A stretch of DNA of 59,074 bases from Acidimicrobiaceae bacterium (GTDB taxonomy: Bacteria > Actinomycetota > Acidimicrobiia > Acidimicrobiales > Aldehydirespiratoraceae): NCBI GenBank assembly GCA_002729125.1, contig PBTQ01000022.1, forward strand, positions 1 through 59,074. Reading direction: 5' to 3'. The translations under genes were made by a program, and so were the position numbers. Shown piece by piece: positions 35,434-42,714 of the stretch (the stretch's first letter is position 1; the number at the start of each line of letters is the position of its first letter). Under the pieces are notes generated by a model. That model saw only the letters and a program-made list of their open reading frames with translations, did no database searches and was not told where the DNA came from.

Positions 35434-36216
35434 TCAGTCGTTTTTGGCGGTCAGGCCGCCGTCGACCGGAATGATGGCACCGGTGATGTACGACGCAGCA
35501 GGGAGCGCCAGGCTCAACGTTAGGTGGGCGACCTCTTCGGGATCGCCATAGCGCCGTAGTGCCGTGCGACGCCGTGCGAACGTGTCACGCATTTCGTCGG
35601 GGATGTCCTCGGTGATGCCGGTGAGGATCGGGCCGGGGCAGATCGCGTTGGCGGTGATGCCGTGCACGCCGAGGTTCACCGCCATCGACCGGGTGAGGCC
35701 GACGACACCGTGCTTCGCCGACGTGTACGGTATGGCGCCGCGCTGGGCGGTGATGCCTTCGGTCGATGCGATGTTGATGATCCGCCCCTCCCCACTGGCC
35801 TTGAGATCGTCGAGACAGGCCCGAACGAGGCGCTGGTGTGGCGTCAGGAGGACGTCGAGGGCCTTCATCCAGTCGTCTTCGAAGTTCGGGTCCTCGAGCG
35901 CGCCACCGACGGCGAGGCCGGCGTTGTTGACCACCACATCGATCGGGCCGAGCTCGGCCCGGATCTCCTCGACAGCGGCGATGATTGCGTCGGCGTCGGT
36001 GACGTCGAGCACGATGCCGTGCGCTGCGCCGCCGGCAGTGCGGATCCGGTCGACAACGGCATCGACCCGTTCTCGACTCAGATCGGTGACGGCAACCTTG
36101 GCGCCTTCATCGGCGAACAGGAAGGCGGTGGCCCGTCCCATGCCGGACGCGGCCCCGGTGATCACAACGACCTTGTCGGCAACAGAGCGGCTGCGGGTCG
36201 TGATGCGGTTGGTCAT
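35434..36216 (-). CDS. SDR family oxidoreductase
   Basis: Classical NAD(P)-dependent SDR of 260 residues: TGAASGMGRAT, NNAGLAVGG, NIASTEG with catalytic Ser, YTSAK active site, and AASYITGAIIPVDGG near the end. It looks like a FabG/glucose-dehydrogenase-type enzyme. Its start overlaps the GalM-like gene upstream by 4 bp (36213-36216), which makes it the second gene of that operon. A sugar or hydroxyacyl substrate is possible. Confidence 0.9.
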   Translation of the reverse strand: MTNRITTRSRSVADKVVVITGAASGMGRATAFLFADEGAKVAVTDLSRERVDAVVDRIRTAGGAAHGIVLDVTDADAIIAAVEEIRAELGPIDVVVNNAGLAVGGALEDPNFEDDWMKALDVLLTPHQRLVRACLDDLKASGEGRIINIASTEGITAQRGAIPYTSAKHGVVGLTRSMAVNLGVHGITANAICPGPILTGITEDIPDEMRDTFARRRTALRRYGDPEEVAHLTLSLALPAASYITGAIIPVDGGLTAKND

Positions 36217-36776
36217 GAGGCCTCCGAGGCGTCAGTGGTCAGTTGGAATCCGAGATGATGCCGGTAGGGCTCGCCGGGGTGCACGACCGGGCTTGGTGCA
36301 CGCGGCAGGTTGGGGGCGTCGGTCGCGGCGCTCATGTCGACATGAAGGGTCGTGTCAACGAGCCGATAGTGCACGGTTGCGGTGAGCGTGCCAGGGAAGC
36401 CCATGTCGCCGTCGGGGCTCGCGAGCGAGAAGGTGACGCCGGCGTCGGTGTCGATGACCTCCCACCGCTGCCGGCCGAAACCGTTGGCCCCGCCGTGCAA
36501 CAGGTTGTCGCCCTCGTTCGCCTCAAGTTCTTGCACTACACCGTTGAGCTCGCACCGAGCACCGCCGATGCGGTTGGCAAAGCGCCCGACGATGACGCCG
36601 AGGTGGGGGTTTCGGGCATGGTCGGTGCGAGCCTCGCCATCGTCGAGGCGAAGGGTGATGTCGTCGACGGCGCCGTGGCGGTCGGGGGCTCGAATCACCT
36701 CGATCGCTGCGCCGAGATCGACCGGTTCGGCCTCGATCCCGGCTGCAGACTGGAGGGTGAAACGTCGCAACGGCAC
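36213..36776 (-). CDS. Aldose 1-epimerase-like protein with internal deletion
   Basis: A 187-residue protein, where GalM proteins are usually about 300-350. Residues 1-150 match the N-terminal half (FANRIGGARCELNG, DNLLHGGANGFG with the first catalytic His94, RQRWEV). At ATDAPN (about 151-156) it jumps to the C-terminal end (VVHPGEPYRHHLGF). The middle, which carries the second catalytic His (NxTNHxYFN) and the catalytic Glu, is missing in frame. The gene keeps a clean promoter (TAGGGT) and is coupled to the SDR downstream. It is probably inactive as a mutarotase, or an assembly artefact. Confidence 0.75.
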   Translation of the reverse strand: MPLRRFTLQSAAGIEAEPVDLGAAIEVIRAPDRHGAVDDITLRLDDGEARTDHARNPHLGVIVGRFANRIGGARCELNGVVQELEANEGDNLLHGGANGFGRQRWEVIDTDAGVTFSLASPDGDMGFPGTLTATVHYRLVDTTLHVDMSAATDAPNLPRAPSPVVHPGEPYRHHLGFQLTTDASEAS

Positions 36777-36782
36777 GGTCGC

Positions 36783-36788
36783 ACCCTA
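36783..36788 (-). promoter_or_regulatory. -10 hexamer of the GalM-like/SDR operon
   Basis: TAGGGT on the minus strand, exactly 6 nt before GTG 36776. Confidence 0.5.
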
Positions 36789-36842
36789 CGTCGTGTCACC
36801 ATTTGCGTTCGTATGGAATCGGTGTGCTGCGCTCGCGGCGGG

Positions 36843-36848
36843 TACCGT
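36843..36848 (+). promoter_or_regulatory. -10 hexamer of the LLM oxidoreductase at 36856
   Basis: TACCGT, 7 nt before ATG 36856. The same hexamer and spacing are found at the leuA leader. Confidence 0.5.
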
Positions 36849-36855
36849 CCGCGTC

Positions 36856-37860
36856 ATGGATCTGGGACTCACACTTGGCTACTGGGGCCGTTCGATGCCA
36901 CAGGACATGGTCACCCTGGCTGTCGAAGCGGAGAAGGCCGGCTTCGACGCCGTCTGGACGGCGGAGTCGTGGGGCTCCGACGCGTTCTCACCGCTCGTAC
37001 TGATCGCCGCCCACACCGAACGCATCCGGCTCGGCACCGGTGTGGTGCAGCTCTCGGCCCGCACCCCGGCGGCGACGGCGATGCAGGCCGTCACGCTCGA
37101 CCACATCTCCAATGGCCGCACGATCCTCGGTCTCGGCGTGTCGGGCCCGCAGGTCGTCGAGGGCTGGTACGGCATGCCGTCGCGCAAGCCACTCGCCCGA
37201 ACCCGCGAATACGTCGAGATCCTGCGCCAGGCCTTCCGTCGCGAGGGCCCACTTGAGTTCCAGGGTGACCACTATCAGTTGCCCTACACCGGCGAAGGAG
37301 CGGAAGGCCTCGGAAAGCCGCTCAAGATCATGACGCATCCACTGCGGGAGATCCCGATCTGGATCGGTGCGGAAGGGCCCAAGAACGTCACCCAGACCTG
37401 CCAGATCGCCGACGGTTGGATCCCGCTCTACTACTCGCCGTGGCGGCCCGAGGTGTATCACGAGCACATCGTGGATCGGCCGCTCGACTTCGAGATCGGC
37501 GTCAATGTGTCGTTCCGGGTTGGTGATGTCGAAGAGAGCCTCTGGGCGACTCGTGGATTCCTCGGCTTCTACATCGGCGGCATGGGGGCCAAGGGGCAGA
37601 ACTACCACACCAAGTTGATGGCTCGGATGGGCTTCGAACAGGAAGCCCACGAGATCCAGGACCTCTTCTTCGAAGGCAAACGCGATGAGGCGATCGCCAA
37701 GGTCCCGATCGAGTTCGCCGATGAGATCTCGCTCGTCGGTTCGCCCGAACGCATCAAGGACCGTCTCCAAGCTTGGGAGGAGAGCGCAGTCACGATGATC
37801 AATGTCGCTCCCCGCACGGTCGAAGAGGTCTGGCAGATCGCGGAGCTGGTCAAGGGGTGA
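36856..37860 (+). CDS. F420-dependent LLM class oxidoreductase
   Basis: A 334-residue luciferase-like enzyme of the mycobacterial F420 type. Seen: LGLTLGYWGRSMPQD at strand 1, AVWTAESWGSDAF, RIRLGTGVVQLSARTP, the LGLGVSGPQVVEGWYG motif and IPIWIGAEGPKNV. The SGPQV..GWYG pattern is common in F420-dependent dehydrogenases, where it contributes to cofactor binding. It leads an operon with the methyltransferase and CysQ. The open frame extends upstream to 36382, but only the ATG at 36856 fits the family and the -10. Confidence 0.88.
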   Translation: MDLGLTLGYWGRSMPQDMVTLAVEAEKAGFDAVWTAESWGSDAFSPLVLIAAHTERIRLGTGVVQLSARTPAATAMQAVTLDHISNGRTILGLGVSGPQVVEGWYGMPSRKPLARTREYVEILRQAFRREGPLEFQGDHYQLPYTGEGAEGLGKPLKIMTHPLREIPIWIGAEGPKNVTQTCQIADGWIPLYYSPWRPEVYHEHIVDRPLDFEIGVNVSFRVGDVEESLWATRGFLGFYIGGMGAKGQNYHTKLMARMGFEQEAHEIQDLFFEGKRDEAIAKVPIEFADEISLVGSPERIKDRLQAWEESAVTMINVAPRTVEEVWQIAELVKG

Positions 37861-38447
37861 GTCGCTGGCTCCTGCGCGACGACGTCCTGCGCGGTGATGA
37901 CTACGACCAGCTATGGCGTGATCTCGCCGATTCGGGCGAGGGGATCCACGGTGAAGCCGATCTGATCAGTGCGCTGAGCGCTGGAGGATCGGTGCTCGAC
38001 GCGGGCTGTGGCACCGGTCGAGTCGCGATCGAACTCGCTCGTCGCGGCCACGAGGTCGTCGGCGTCGACCTCGACTCGGGGATGCTCGACACCGCCCGAG
38101 CGAAGGCGCCCGAACTCGAGTGGCATCTCGCCGACCTGCTTGACGTCGACCTCGACCGCACCTTCGACCTCGTCGCCCTCCCTGGCAACGTCATGATCTT
38201 CCTCAGCCCCGAAACCGAAGCCGACGTTGTCGCCAACATGGCGCGCCACCTCGCCGCGGGTGGCCGACTGGTCGCCGGTTTCCAGCTCGGCGAGGGCCGC
38301 TACCGGCTCGCCGACTTCGACGACACTGCCGCTGCACTCGGACTCGAACTCGAACATCGATGGTCGACGTGGAGTCGTGCGCCGTTCGTTGCCGATAGCG
38401 CCGACTACGCGGTTTCGGTGCACCGTCGAGCCATGGTGGCCCGGTGA
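37857..38447 (+). CDS. Class I SAM-dependent methyltransferase
   Basis: A 196-residue methyltransferase with SAM motif I VLDAGCGTGRVAIELARRG, the acidic VVGVDLDSGML loop, and a motif IV segment FDLVALPGNVM. It is short, with no cap domain. The GTG start overlaps the LLM stop by 4 bp (GTGA), and its own stop overlaps the CysQ-like gene by 4 bp. The acceptor is unknown. Confidence 0.87.
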   Translation: MSRWLLRDDVLRGDDYDQLWRDLADSGEGIHGEADLISALSAGGSVLDAGCGTGRVAIELARRGHEVVGVDLDSGMLDTARAKAPELEWHLADLLDVDLDRTFDLVALPGNVMIFLSPETEADVVANMARHLAAGGRLVAGFQLGEGRYRLADFDDTAAALGLELEHRWSTWSRAPFVADSADYAVSVHRRAMVAR

Positions 38448-39229
38448 CCGCCGCCAACGGTTCGGGAGAGGCGGCCGCCCTCGACGACCATACGGTGGCG
38501 CTCGACGTCGCCCATCGGGCCGGCGAGATGCTCGTCGATCTGATCCACTCGCCCGACCTTGACCGGCGCTGGGGCGGACTCGAACACGAAGGCGACGCCC
38601 GAGCGCACCGGTTCATCATGTCCGAGCTCCGCCGCATGCGGCCCGACGACGCGATCCTGTCCGAAGAGGGCACCGACGACCGGTCCCGCGTCGGGAAGGA
38701 GCGGGTCTGGATCGTTGACCCACTCGATGGATCGAGCGACTACGGCTACTCACCGCACTGGTCGGTCCATGTCGCACTTGTCGTCGACGGCGAACCAACC
38801 GTCGGTGCGGTCGCCGTACCCGGCTGGGAGACCACGTGGGGCACGGACCCCGCGCCGCAGCGAGTTCCAGCGGAGGTCGAGGCGGGTGAGGCGCCCCGCA
38901 TTGTCGTATCCCGGTCGCGCAGCCGCTTCGACGGTAGCCGGCTGCAGGCCGCACTCGGGGCTGACATCTACACCGTGGGCTCTGCTGGCGTGAAGGCGAT
39001 GGCGGTCGTGCGCGGCGACGTCGACGCGTACGTTCACGGTGGTGGCCTCTACGAGTGGGACTCGTGCGCGCCGGTCGCCGTCGCGCGCGCCGCTGGTCTC
39101 GTGTGCTGCCGGCTCGACGGTTCGCCGCTCGAGTTCAACAAGCCTGATCCGTGGTCACCCGGTCTCGTCATCAGTCGTCCCGACCTCGCTGACGACATCT
39201 GTGCGGTGATGGGCGACCGGCAGCCCTAG
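38444..39229 (+). CDS. CysQ-like inositol monophosphatase-fold phosphatase
   Basis: A 261-residue Mg-dependent phosphatase, probably acting on PAP (3'(2'),5'-bisphosphate nucleotidase) or inositol phosphate. Metal motifs: LSEEGTDD, VDPLDGSSDY (DPxDG) and the C-terminal WDSCAPVAVARAAG. HTVALDVAHRAGEML at the start matches actinobacterial CysQ. The GTG start is coupled to the methyltransferase. Its TAG stop is the first triplet of the next gene's -10 hexamer. Confidence 0.83.
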   Translation: MTAANGSGEAAALDDHTVALDVAHRAGEMLVDLIHSPDLDRRWGGLEHEGDARAHRFIMSELRRMRPDDAILSEEGTDDRSRVGKERVWIVDPLDGSSDYGYSPHWSVHVALVVDGEPTVGAVAVPGWETTWGTDPAPQRVPAEVEAGEAPRIVVSRSRSRFDGSRLQAALGADIYTVGSAGVKAMAVVRGDVDAYVHGGGLYEWDSCAPVAVARAAGLVCCRLDGSPLEFNKPDPWSPGLVISRPDLADDICAVMGDRQP

Positions 39230-39232
39230 CCT
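39227..39232 (+). promoter_or_regulatory. -10 hexamer of the small SRPBCC-like gene, overlapping the CysQ stop
   Basis: TAGCCT, exactly 6 nt before GTG 39239. Its TAG is the stop codon of the preceding gene. Confidence 0.45.
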
Positions 39233-39238
39233 TCAACC

Positions 39239-39589
39239 GTGGCCCCAAAGAAGATCCGCTACCAGTCCCGCTCTGTCGAAACCCACGTCGATGCAACGCG
39301 CGATGCCGTGTGGCAGCGCATCGTCGCTGTGATCCGCGACGAGGTCCGGCCCGCCGAGGAACTGTCGTTCGAGCCGCCGTGGCGTTTCGCCTACGAGGTC
39401 GGCACCGACGACTCGGCCCTCGAGTTTTGGCAGAGCACCGCGCTGATTCGCGATGACGGCCCCACCTGTCACATCGCCTGGGGGCTCGTGTTCGATCCCG
39501 AACCCAGCGAGGCCGCCCTCGACGAATCGGTTGAGATCTTGGCGCGCATGCAGGCGTCGCTCGACGCGATCGCCGCCGAACTCACCTGA
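39239..39589 (+). CDS. Small SRPBCC/START-like hypothetical protein
   Basis: A 116-residue soluble protein, basic at the N terminus. The strand-rich pattern (VETHVDATRDAVWQRI, then SFEPPWRFAYEV, ALEFWQSTALI) and C-terminal helix (VEILARMQASLDAIAAEL) suggest a compact SRPBCC lipid-binding fold. No catalytic motif is visible. It stands between CysQ and the lipoprotein, with its own -10 hexamer. The fold call is tentative. Confidence 0.6.
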   Translation: MAPKKIRYQSRSVETHVDATRDAVWQRIVAVIRDEVRPAEELSFEPPWRFAYEVGTDDSALEFWQSTALIRDDGPTCHIAWGLVFDPEPSEAALDESVEILARMQASLDAIAAELT

Positions 39590-39652
39590 CCGACGCAGCG
39601 GGACGAGCTCGTCGCATGGCAGGGGGTGCGTTCCCTCTTCCAAGTCCGGTCG

Positions 39653-39658
39653 TACACT
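39653..39658 (+). promoter_or_regulatory. -10 hexamer of the DUF3048 lipoprotein gene
   Basis: TACACT, 8 nt before ATG 39667, which gives a leader of 0-2 nt. Confidence 0.4.
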
Positions 39659-39666
39659 GACGAGCC

Positions 39667-40950
39667 ATGCCCAGCCAGATTTCCCTGCCGCCTCGTCGTG
39701 CGTTGCGCCGGATTTTGTTGCCGGCAGGCCTGTTCGTTCTGGCCGTTCTTGTCGGTGCGTGTGGTGGTGGAGGTGGCACCGCCGTCGACGATGTCGTGGT
39801 CGACGAGACGACCACCACCACCACCGAGGCTGCTATCGCTGTCGACGAGACGACCACAACTGCGCCCCAAGAGCAGCCGCTCTCACCTCCGACCACACGT
39901 GGCCCAGCCCCGGTACTCGATGTTGATCCAATCGAGGGTTTCGGCGCGATCAACGTCGTCTCGGGCGAGCCGTCGTATCGCGGAATCCTGGGCCAACTCG
40001 ATGCCGACCGGGCCGTCGTCCAAGCCGCTGCGCTCCCGCCCGAGCAGGCACCGGGTACGGCGCCGCTGACCGGACTTCCCCTCGGCGATTCGTCGATCGC
40101 CGAACGGCCGGCGATGGTGGTCAAGATCGACAACACCGCTGCGGCCCGCCCCCACGCTGGGCTCAATGACGCTGACCTCGTCTATGTCACCCAGGTTGAG
40201 GGAGGCTTCACGCGCCTTGCGGCCGTCTTCCACTCCCAGACCCCGCCTGAGATCGGCCCAGTGCGTTCGGCGCGTACGACGGACATTTCCGTCTTCAGCT
40301 CGCTGAACGGCCCGATTTTTGCGTGGTCCGGCGCCAACCCAGGTCACCGGGTACTCATCCGTCGGTATGAAATGGTTGACCTTGGTGCCGCCACGCGAAG
40401 CGAGTACTACCGGGCGGCCGATCGTCCCAGTGTCTACGACCTGATGACCGACCCGACGGTGCTGTGGGGTATCGCCGAGTCGGCCGGTGAAGGTGGAGCG
40501 CCACCCGCCCACTTCGAGTACCGAAGCGAGATTACCGCCCTCCCTGCATCTGCCCAGGCCACCTCATCGTTTCGAATCGACTACCCCTCAGCGACGATGG
40601 AGTACGCCTGGAACGGCAGTGGATGGGCCCGAACGCAGAACAGCGAACCCCACCTTGATGCTGATGACGTCCCGGTCGCGCCGGAGAACGTTGTCATCGC
40701 CGAGGTGCGCCTGGTTGATACCGGGAAACGCGACGGCGCCGGGTCGCCGGTTGTCGAGCAACAGTTCATCGGGAGCGGTCGCGGCTGGGTGTTCACTGAT
40801 GGACAGTTCGTCCGGGTCGTGTGGACGAAACCGTCGCTGGACGCAGCCGCGACCTGGACCACGCCCGACGGCGTGCCGGTGCCGCTCACACCTGGGCAGA
40901 CCTGGGTCGAGCTCGCGCCCGCCGACTCCGTCACTATCGGCGAGTCCTGA
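39667..40950 (+). CDS. DUF3048 domain lipoprotein
   Basis: A 427-residue exported protein. The signal peptide ends in a lipobox LVGAC with lipid-modified Cys32. A low-complexity Thr/Asp/Val linker follows, then the DUF3048 (YerB-like) domain from about residue 125 (RPAMVVKIDNTAAARPHAGL, VYVTQVEGGFTRLAAVFHS, IGPVRSARTTDI). The family function is not established; it is cell-surface located. It is convergent with the thiolase gene and separated from it by a hairpin. Confidence 0.87.
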   Translation: MPSQISLPPRRALRRILLPAGLFVLAVLVGACGGGGGTAVDDVVVDETTTTTTEAAIAVDETTTTAPQEQPLSPPTTRGPAPVLDVDPIEGFGAINVVSGEPSYRGILGQLDADRAVVQAAALPPEQAPGTAPLTGLPLGDSSIAERPAMVVKIDNTAAARPHAGLNDADLVYVTQVEGGFTRLAAVFHSQTPPEIGPVRSARTTDISVFSSLNGPIFAWSGANPGHRVLIRRYEMVDLGAATRSEYYRAADRPSVYDLMTDPTVLWGIAESAGEGGAPPAHFEYRSEITALPASAQATSSFRIDYPSATMEYAWNGSGWARTQNSEPHLDADDVPVAPENVVIAEVRLVDTGKRDGAGSPVVEQQFIGSGRGWVFTDGQFVRVVWTKPSLDAAATWTTPDGVPVPLTPGQTWVELAPADSVTIGES

Positions 40951-40974
40951 GATCCCAGTACCGAGGGTCCGTAC

Positions 40975-40993
40975 GCCGGTCGAGCTGACCGGC
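40975..40993. terminator. bidirectional terminator between lipoprotein and thiolase genes
   Basis: GCCGGTC-GAGCT-GACCGGC is a perfect 7-bp stem with a 5-nt loop, placed between two convergent stop codons. Confidence 0.5.
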
Positions 40994-41001
40994 CGGAAGA
41001 A

Positions 41002-42183
41002 TCAGATCCTCTTGATCAGAGTGCCGGTGCCGAGGCCGCCACCGCAGCACATCGAGACGATGCCGTACTCCCCATCGCCGCGCTGCAGCTCGTGAACAGC
41101 CTTTGTTATGAGGATCGCGCCGGTACCGCCGAGCGGATGACCAAGGGCGATCGCGCCCCCGTTCGGGTTGACCTTGTCCATGTCGGCGCCGAGTTCTTTG
41201 GCCCAGGCCAGCACGACTGAGGCGAAGGCCTCGTTGATCTCGAAGACGTCGATGTCGTCCATCGAGAGGTCGTTGTCGGCGAGCAGCTTCTTGGTCGAGT
41301 CGATTGGACCTTCGAGCATGGTGACCGGGTCGACGCCGACGAGGTTGACATCGATGATCTCGGCGAGCGGGGTGAGGCCAAGCTCGTCGGCCTTCTCCTT
41401 GGTCATCATCATGACGGCGCCTGCGCCGTCGCTGACCTGGCTGGAGGTGCCGGCGGTGTGCACCCCATCCTCCCGAGCGACGGGCTTGAGGTTGCGAAGA
41501 CCCTCAAGCGTGGTGTCGCGCAGTCCGCCGTCCTTGGTCACGGTGATTGTGTCGCCGATTTCCTTGCCATCCTCGTCGAGGACGGGGACCGTGACGGGCA
41601 CGATCTGGGTGGCGAAGGCATCTTCCGCCCAGGCTTTGGCGCTGAGTTGCTGGCTGCGCAGGCCAAAGGCGTCGGTGTCGTCACGGGTGATGTCCCACTT
41701 CTCGGCGATGCGCTCGGCCCCCTCGAACTGCGAGGTGAACTCGTAGTGCTCCCAGTACCGCTTGTTGACCGGGCGACCAAGGCTCTTGTCGCGTGTGGTC
41801 GACCCCATCGGCACGCGGCTCATCAGCTCAACGCCGCAGGCGACGGCGGCTTCGACGACGCCCGATTTCACCATCGAGTAGGCCAGGTTGGTGGCCTGCT
41901 GCGACGAACCGCACTGTGTGTCGACGGTGGTGGCAGGCACCTCGAGGGGCAGACCAGCGGCAAGCCATGCGTTGCGTGCCACGTTCATGGTCTGCATGCC
42001 CGCTGCCGACACACAACCGCCGACGACCTGGCCGATCTCGGTCGGATCGATACCGCTGCGATCGAAGAGGGCCTTCTGGACATCACCCAGCACGCTGATG
42101 GCGTGTCCGGTGGAGAGTTCGCCGTTGCGGCGCCCAACGGGGCTGCGCACGGCATCGACGATGACGACCTGACGTTCACTCAT
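41002..42183 (-). CDS. Acetyl-CoA acetyltransferase (thiolase)
   Basis: A 393-residue thiolase. Catalytic Cys91 is in DTQCGSSQQA, the His in ALGHPLGGTGA, and the second Cys in SMCCGGGLGTG; NEAFAS and the loop in the middle are standard. It is of the AtoB/FadA type and could end beta-oxidation or feed acetoacetyl-CoA. ATG 42183 has TACGCT 7 nt upstream, preceded by a 16-bp inverted repeat (42198-42213) that looks like an operator. It stands alone as a single-gene transcript. Confidence 0.93.
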   Translation of the reverse strand: MSERQVVIVDAVRSPVGRRNGELSTGHAISVLGDVQKALFDRSGIDPTEIGQVVGGCVSAAGMQTMNVARNAWLAAGLPLEVPATTVDTQCGSSQQATNLAYSMVKSGVVEAAVACGVELMSRVPMGSTTRDKSLGRPVNKRYWEHYEFTSQFEGAERIAEKWDITRDDTDAFGLRSQQLSAKAWAEDAFATQIVPVTVPVLDEDGKEIGDTITVTKDGGLRDTTLEGLRNLKPVAREDGVHTAGTSSQVSDGAGAVMMMTKEKADELGLTPLAEIIDVNLVGVDPVTMLEGPIDSTKKLLADNDLSMDDIDVFEINEAFASVVLAWAKELGADMDKVNPNGGAIALGHPLGGTGAILITKAVHELQRGDGEYGIVSMCCGGGLGTGTLIKRI

Positions 42184-42190
42184 ACCCGAC

Positions 42191-42196
42191 AGCGTA
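42191..42196 (-). promoter_or_regulatory. -10 hexamer of the thiolase gene
   Basis: TACGCT on the minus strand, 7 nt before ATG 42183. Confidence 0.5.
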
Positions 42197-42197
42197 C

Positions 42198-42213
42198 GTG
42201 AACGGTCGTTAAC
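42198..42213. promoter_or_regulatory. operator-like palindrome in the thiolase promoter
   Basis: GTGAACGGTCGTTAAC is a 16-bp inverted repeat (arms GTTAACG and CGTTCAC on the minus strand, one mismatch) lying just upstream of the -10, where a TetR-type repressor would block transcription. Confidence 0.5.
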
Positions 42214-42241
42214 TACGCCAGAGGCACAAGGGTTGCCTCGC

Positions 42242-42658
42242 TCAGCGGACCTCGGCGATCTCGTAGCTGACCGCGCCGGCACCGAGCTGGCCCTTGCCGA
42301 CCGCCTGGACGGCGTTAAGCCAGGTGTAGCGCTCGTCGCTCGTTTCGAACTTCGGGGCCATATAGATCGGTTTGGTACCCGGGCCTTCGGACCAGTCGGC
42401 TCGGCCTTCGTAGGTGATGTAGATCAGGGCGCCATCGTCGGTCTCCACAACCACCCGCACGTCGAGCGAGGCGATGCCGTCCTTGCTGGTTCGCATCCAG
42501 TCGGCAGCGGCGTTGCCCTTGACGGTGCCGTTGAGCCGCTCGCCAGTGACCGAACCGCCGGAGACCTCGGCGATCGTGCGGGCACCGGCCGGGCCGGCGC
42601 CGATCAGGTGCATGCCACCGATCGTGGCGTCGAGCGTGCAGAGCGGGATGAGTTCCAT
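42242..42658 (-). CDS. DUF3237 family protein
   Basis: A 138-residue protein of the DUF3237 (UPF0311) beta-barrel family: ELIPLCTLDATIG, GERLNGTVKGNAAADWM and VRVVVETDDGALIYITYEGR are characteristic. Such proteins are often next to enzymes of aromatic or steroid degradation, without a known role. ATG 42658 has TACGGT 7 nt upstream. It is divergent from the molybdopterin oxidoreductase. Confidence 0.85.
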   Translation of the reverse strand: MELIPLCTLDATIGGMHLIGAGPAGARTIAEVSGGSVTGERLNGTVKGNAAADWMRTSKDGIASLDVRVVVETDDGALIYITYEGRADWSEGPGTKPIYMAPKFETSDERYTWLNAVQAVGKGQLGAGAVSYEIAEVR

Positions 42659-42665
42659 GCGGCGC

Positions 42666-42671
42666 ACCGTA
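42666..42671 (-). promoter_or_regulatory. -10 hexamer of the DUF3237 gene
   Basis: TACGGT on the minus strand, 7 nt before ATG 42658. Confidence 0.5.
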
Positions 42672-42714
42672 GATGGTTGGGTATGCACCGCACACGCCTG
42701 CAAGCATGGCGATC

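Noticed and set aside
36382-36855. N-terminal extension of the F420 oxidoreductase
   Set aside because: The region is antisense to the GalM-like gene and has no similarity to LLM enzymes.
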